From contig NZ_VDMP01000025.1 of the NCBI RefSeq assembly GCF_006335005.1, forward strand, positions 297,737 through 347,369: a stretch of 49,633 nt of DNA. The letters are read 5' to 3'. The notes below the pieces were generated by a model. It was not told where the DNA came from. It saw nothing but the letters and a program-made list of their open reading frames with translations, and searched no databases. Both the position numbers and the translations under genes were made by a program. Positions 46,158 to 49,633 of this stretch are shown here, piece after piece. This DNA comes from Nocardioides albidus (GTDB taxonomy: Bacteria > Actinomycetota > Actinomycetes > Propionibacteriales > Nocardioidaceae). Within the stretch, counting starts at the first letter, position 1; every line of letters begins with the position of its first letter.

Positions 46158-47690
46158 GTGCTGCTGGCAGAGCTGCTCGCGACGCCCGGCCTGGGCCTGC
46201 GCGTGCTGCACGCCCCGCCCGGCTCGCTCGAGCGCCCGGTGGGCCGACCGATCACCATCGACCTCCTCGAGCCCGGGCGCTACCTGACCGGCGGGGAGCT
46301 GCTGCTGAGCGGACTCGTGTGGCGGCGTACGCCGGCGGACAGCGAGACGTTCGTCGCCTCGATCGCGAGCCGCGGCGCGGGCGCGCTGCTCGCCGGGGCG
46401 GCGCTGCTCGGCCGGGTGCCCGACGACCTGGTCGAGGCCTGCCGCCGCCACGACCTGGCGCTCGTGGAGGTGCCCGGCGACGTGCCCTTCGCCGACGTGA
46501 CCGAGCTGGTGACGGCCGCCGGCGTGGTCGGGTCGGGCGCCCGGCTGTCGGCCAGCCTGGTCCGCCAGCGCCAGCTGCTCTCGGCCGTCGCCTCCGGGCG
46601 CAGCCTCGACGAGCTCGCCGCCCGGGTGTCCGCCGAGACCGGCCACGTGTGCCGGGTGCTGACCGCCACCGGTCGGCACGTCGTCCCCGGTCCCGAGAGC
46701 CTGCCGGCCGACGTCGTCGACGCCGTGACCGCACGCTTCCTCGCGGCCGGGCCGGTGCCCGCGGCGCTCACGGTCGGGGAGGCGGCGTACTCGCTGTTCA
46801 CGGTCGGCTCCGGGTTGGTGGACCGGCTCACCGGCTGGGTGCTCGTCGCCGAGGGCGACCACCGCGACTGGCCCCAGGACGACCTCGACGCCGTCCACGA
46901 GTTCGCCGCGATCGCCGCTCTCGACCGCTCCCGACGCGAGGAGGGCCTGCGGGTGCTGCGCCCGCTCGCCGCCGAGATCGTGGCCAGGATCGAGCACGGC
47001 GCCGCCCCTGCCGAGATCGCCACCCGGCTGCGTCAGGCCGGGCTCGACCCCGAGCGCCCCCTCGTCCTGGCGGTGGCGGAGCTCGCCGGCTCCGGGTCGG
47101 CGGAGCTGACGGCCGCGGTGCTCGAGGACGCGGCGCTCGGGGTCGGGCCGTCCCTGGCGGCCGCTGCCCGGGACGGCCTCCTCGTGGCCGTCCTGCCGGG
47201 CGTGCCCGGGGTCACCGAGCAGCTGCGTACGGCGCTCACCCGCCTCATGCCCGGCCTCCACCGCACCTCCCTCTCGGTGGGACTGAGCGGCGAGACCGGC
47301 GTCGAGGCGCTCGCCGGCGCGCTGGAGGAGGCCCGCTTCGCGCACCGGGTGGCGCGCTCGGGCGGCGGCCCGGTCGCCCTCGTCGGCGCGGACGAGGTCA
47401 CCTCCCACGTGCTGCTCCTCGCGACCGTCCCCGACGACGTACGCCGGACCTACGCGCAGCGGGTGCTCGGACAGGTGCTCGACAGCGACGCCCGCACCGG
47501 CGGCGAGCTGATCGCGACCCTCACCGCCTTCCTCGACTGCTCCGGCTCGTGGACGCGCACCGCGGAGACGCTGCACCTGCACGTCAACACGGTGCGCTAC
47601 CGGATCGGGCGGGTGGAGGAGCTGACCGGTCGCGACCTGGCGCGGCTGGAGGACCGGGTCGACGTCTTCCTCGCCCTCAAGTCGCTCTGA
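46158..47690 (+). CDS. pucR: PucR-family transcriptional regulator
   Basis: The GTG at 46158, six to seven bases after AAGAGGAGG, gives 510 residues beginning with the PucR N-terminal domain (LLAELLATPGLGLRVLHAPPGSLERPV). A middle GGDEF-like/sensor region follows, and the C-terminal helix-turn-helix SWTRTAETLHLHVNTVRYRIGRVEELTGRDL with a final DVFLALKSL is the PucR/CdaR type. These proteins activate purine-degradation genes in response to pathway intermediates. It is divergent from hyi and upstream of a permease gene. Its binding site is not evident. Longer in-frame starts at 46038 would overlap the operators. Confidence 0.92.
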   Translation: MLLAELLATPGLGLRVLHAPPGSLERPVGRPITIDLLEPGRYLTGGELLLSGLVWRRTPADSETFVASIASRGAGALLAGAALLGRVPDDLVEACRRHDLALVEVPGDVPFADVTELVTAAGVVGSGARLSASLVRQRQLLSAVASGRSLDELAARVSAETGHVCRVLTATGRHVVPGPESLPADVVDAVTARFLAAGPVPAALTVGEAAYSLFTVGSGLVDRLTGWVLVAEGDHRDWPQDDLDAVHEFAAIAALDRSRREEGLRVLRPLAAEIVARIEHGAAPAEIATRLRQAGLDPERPLVLAVAELAGSGSAELTAAVLEDAALGVGPSLAAAARDGLLVAVLPGVPGVTEQLRTALTRLMPGLHRTSLSVGLSGETGVEALAGALEEARFAHRVARSGGGPVALVGADEVTSHVLLLATVPDDVRRTYAQRVLGQVLDSDARTGGELIATLTAFLDCSGSWTRTAETLHLHVNTVRYRIGRVEELTGRDLARLEDRVDVFLALKSL

Positions 47691-47698
47691 TCGCCTAG

Positions 47699-47723
47699 GC
47701 CGCCGAAGGAGGGCGGCGTTTTT
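47699..47723 (+). terminator. Rho-independent terminator after pucR
   Basis: GCCGCC (47699-47704) pairs with GGCGGC (47712-47717) around a seven-base loop and is followed by GTTTTT. It starts nine bases after the pucR stop and is the clearest intrinsic terminator in the window. Confidence 0.8.
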
Positions 47724-47808
47724 GGAGGATCGCACAACGGACGCGCCTCGGATCGGGTCCATCTTCGGAGGATCGGCGGGTGCCGGACCGCCGCCCCGGC
47801 GACGATGC

Positions 47809-47824
47809 TGTGTCGTGGGTCACA
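47809..47824. promoter_or_regulatory. CRP/GlxR-like site upstream of the permease-UraD gene
   Basis: TGTGT-CGTGGG-TCACA matches TGTGA-N6-TCACA at 9 of 10 defined positions and lies 50 bp before the start codon. It parallels the site upstream of uraD. Confidence 0.4.
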
Positions 47825-47873
47825 GACGCGGCCCGCCGAGTGCCCGGACGGGGTCCCGGAGAGAGGTGTGACG

Positions 47874-49633
47874 ATGAAGCCAGTCCTGAGAGCCGGACGA
47901 CGCGAGCCGAGCGAGCGCAGGGCACCGGTGCACCCGGTCGACGAGGTGCTGCCCGCGGGCAAGCTCGCCGTCTACGGCATGCAGCACGTCCTGGCGTTCT
48001 ACGCCGGAGCGGTGATCGTCCCGATCCTGCTCGCCAACTCGATCGGGCTCAGCACCGAGCAGCTGATCCACCTGATCAACGCCGACCTCTTCACCTGCGG
48101 CATCGCCTCCATCATCCAGTCGGTGGGCTTCTGGAAGGTCGGCGTGCGGCTCCCGCTGCTGCAGGGCGTCACCTTCACCGCCGTCTCGCCCATGATCGCC
48201 ATCGGCCTGGCGGCCGGAGGCGGCACCGACGGTCTGCTCGTGATCTACGGCGCGGTCATCGTCGCCGGCATCGCGACCTTCCTGATCGCCCCCTACTTCA
48301 GCCGGCTGATCCGGTTCTTCCCCCCGGTCGTCACCGGCTCGGTCATCACCATCATCGGCCTCGCGCTGCTGCCGGTCGCCGCCGCGGACGCGACCGGCGG
48401 AGCCGGCCCGACGTCGGACCCGACCAACGGCCGCAACCTCGCCTACGCGGTGGGCACCCTGGCGCTGATCGTCGTCATCCAGCGCGTATTCAAGGGCTTC
48501 ATGGCGACGGTCGCGGTCCTGGTCGGACTGGTCGTCGGCACCCTCGTCGCCTGGTCGCTCGGCGACGCGCACTTCGACTCGGTCAGCGGCTCGGACTGGG
48601 TCGGCGTGACCACGCCCTTCCACTTCGGCTGGCCGCAGTTCTCGGCCGCCGCCATCGTGTCGATGATCGTGGTCATGCTCATCACGGCCGTCGAGACGAC
48701 CGGTGACGTCTTCGCCACGGGCGAGATCGTGGAGAAGCGGATCGGCCGCGAGGACATCGCCCGCGCCCTGCGCGCCGACGGTCTCGCCACCACCATCGGC
48801 GGCACGTTCAACTCCTTCCCCTACACCTGCTTCGCCGAGAACGTCGGACTGGTGCGGCTGACCCGGGTCAAGAGCCGCTGGGTCGTCGCGTCGGCCGGCC
48901 TGATCATGGTGCTGATCGGCCTGGTCCCGAAGGCGGGCGCCGTCGTCGCCGGGATCCCCCACCCGGTCCTCGGCGGCGCCGCCCTGGCCATGTTCGCCAC
49001 GGTCGCCGTGGTCGGCTTCCAGACCCTCGGCAAGGTCGACTTCCACGACCACCGCAACGTCGTCATCGTCGCCACCAGCGTCGGCCTCGCGATGTACGTC
49101 ACCGCCCAGCCGCAGGTGTCGCAGGCGGTCCCCGACTGGGCCGAGATCATCTTCGGCAGCGGCATCACCCTGGGCAGCCTGACCGCGATCGTGCTCAACA
49201 TCGTCTTCCACCACGTCGGCAAGGACTTCGGCCCCGCCGTCGCCGGTCTCCCGGGCGACACGGTCCGCCTCGACCAGGTCAACCAGATGTCCCGCGCCGA
49301 GTTCGTCGACACCTTCGCGAGCCTGTTCCAGGGTCCCTCGTGGATGGTCGAGCGGGCCTGGGAGCAGCGGCCCTTCGCCGACACCCACGCGCTGCGCCGC
49401 GCCTTCCAGGAGACGCTGTTCGGCGGGTCCGAGGAGGAGCAGCGCCAGCTCATCGAGGCCTACCCCGAGCTCGGGTCCCGCCTGGTCGCCGCCGGCATCA
49501 CCGGCGAGGCCTCCCTGCGCGACCAGTCCACCCGCGGGCTCACCCACCTCTCCGAGCCCGACGAGCAGGCGCTGGCCGAGCTGACCGAGGCCTACCACCA
49601 GCGGTTCGGCTTCCCCCTCGTCATCTCGGTGCG
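47874..49633 (+). CDS. NCS2 permease fused to a degenerate OHCU-decarboxylase domain, 3'-truncated
   Basis: The frame is open from the ATG at 47874 to the window end (586+ residues). GAGAGG lies seven bases upstream; an in-frame GTG at 47868 is too close to it. Residues ~25-460 are an NCS2 permease: AVYGMQHVLAFYAGAVIVPI, LPLLQGVTFTAVSPM, TAVETTGDVFATGEIVEKR and FAENVGLVRLTRVKSR. From ~475 a UraD domain follows: SRAEFVDTFASLFQGPSWMVERAWEQRPF, then LSEPDEQALAELTEAYHQRFGFPLVISV. The catalytic His is Tyr530 (EAYPELGSR) and the catalytic Glu is Asp550 (SLRDQST), 20 residues apart as in active enzymes. The tail is probably not a normal decarboxylase; it may sense ligand or dock UraD at the membrane. 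Confidence 0.88.
   Translation, partial: MKPVLRAGRREPSERRAPVHPVDEVLPAGKLAVYGMQHVLAFYAGAVIVPILLANSIGLSTEQLIHLINADLFTCGIASIIQSVGFWKVGVRLPLLQGVTFTAVSPMIAIGLAAGGGTDGLLVIYGAVIVAGIATFLIAPYFSRLIRFFPPVVTGSVITIIGLALLPVAAADATGGAGPTSDPTNGRNLAYAVGTLALIVVIQRVFKGFMATVAVLVGLVVGTLVAWSLGDAHFDSVSGSDWVGVTTPFHFGWPQFSAAAIVSMIVVMLITAVETTGDVFATGEIVEKRIGREDIARALRADGLATTIGGTFNSFPYTCFAENVGLVRLTRVKSRWVVASAGLIMVLIGLVPKAGAVVAGIPHPVLGGAALAMFATVAVVGFQTLGKVDFHDHRNVVIVATSVGLAMYVTAQPQVSQAVPDWAEIIFGSGITLGSLTAIVLNIVFHHVGKDFGPAVAGLPGDTVRLDQVNQMSRAEFVDTFASLFQGPSWMVERAWEQRPFADTHALRRAFQETLFGGSEEEQRQLIEAYPELGSRLVAAGITGEASLRDQSTRGLTHLSEPDEQALAELTEAYHQRFGFPLVISV

Noticed and set aside
47724..47775. Direct repeats GGAGGATCG at 47724 and 47767 as possible PucR sites
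   Set aside because: Only nine bases long, the first abuts the terminator, the spacing is 43 bp and no further copy was found near PucR targets.

Overview
The window is chromosomal DNA of a high-GC actinobacterium. G/C-rich third codon positions, many four-base ATGA/GTGA gene overlaps, a probably leaderless gene and the gene repertoire fit the Nocardioidaceae (Nocardioides-like); the genus is an inference. I see no tRNA, rRNA, CRISPR array or insertion sequence. Almost all of the window is catabolic genes and their regulators, in three blocks.

Block 1 (1-11.5 kb, all +): an IpdAB-like CoA-transferase pair, an SDR, an APH-type kinase, an acyl-CoA dehydrogenase, a ribose-type ABC importer (lipoprotein, fused ATPase, permease), a tiny ORF, a PHA synthase fused in frame to a phasin-like tail, and an alpha/beta hydrolase. 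SDR + kinase + dehydrogenase recalls the levulinate/4-hydroxyacid route (LvaD/LvaA/LvaC, ACAD10/11), so the block may handle 4-oxo- or 4-hydroxyacyl-CoA. It looks less GC-rich than the rest. It ends in about 1 kb of broken gene remnants (11.5-12.4 kb).

Block 2 (12.5-29.4 kb): an FMN reductase; a minus-strand operon of Baeyer-Villiger monooxygenase, HSL-type esterase and flavin amine oxidase; a divergent plus-strand operon (SCP2-like protein, glutamine-synthetase homologue, PuuD-like hydrolase, acyl-CoA synthetase, enoyl-CoA hydratase, Zn alcohol dehydrogenase, aldehyde dehydrogenase); a TetR regulator; and a second plus-strand operon (MFS transporter, orphan multi-TM protein, DAO-type oxidoreductase). 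The enzymes can be ordered as amine -> ketone -> lactone -> hydroxyacid -> aldehyde acid -> diacid -> acyl-CoA, the logic of cyclohexylamine/cyclohexanone degradation, with a gamma-glutamylation module beside it. One palindrome, ACTTAGTCA-N2-TGACTAAGT, recurs at all four promoters, which makes this a probable TetR regulon.

Block 3 (29.4-49.6 kb) is a purine/ureide and glyoxylate island: IclR regulator, malate synthase, a CitE-like aldolase homologue, an MTH1187-HTH regulator, uraD-uraH-urate oxidase-permease, then a minus-strand cluster (hyi, glxR, gcl, glxK, FAH-family protein, allB, allE, SDR), then pucR and a second permease that runs off the window. Urate goes to allantoin, allantoate, ureidoglycolate and glyoxylate, then to glycerate or malate. 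Allantoate amidohydrolase is not in the window. Five promoters carry paired TTCCG-N5-CGGAA boxes exactly 21 bp apart, the likely IclR/AllR operators. The last permease is fused to a second OHCU-decarboxylase domain in which both catalytic residues are replaced.
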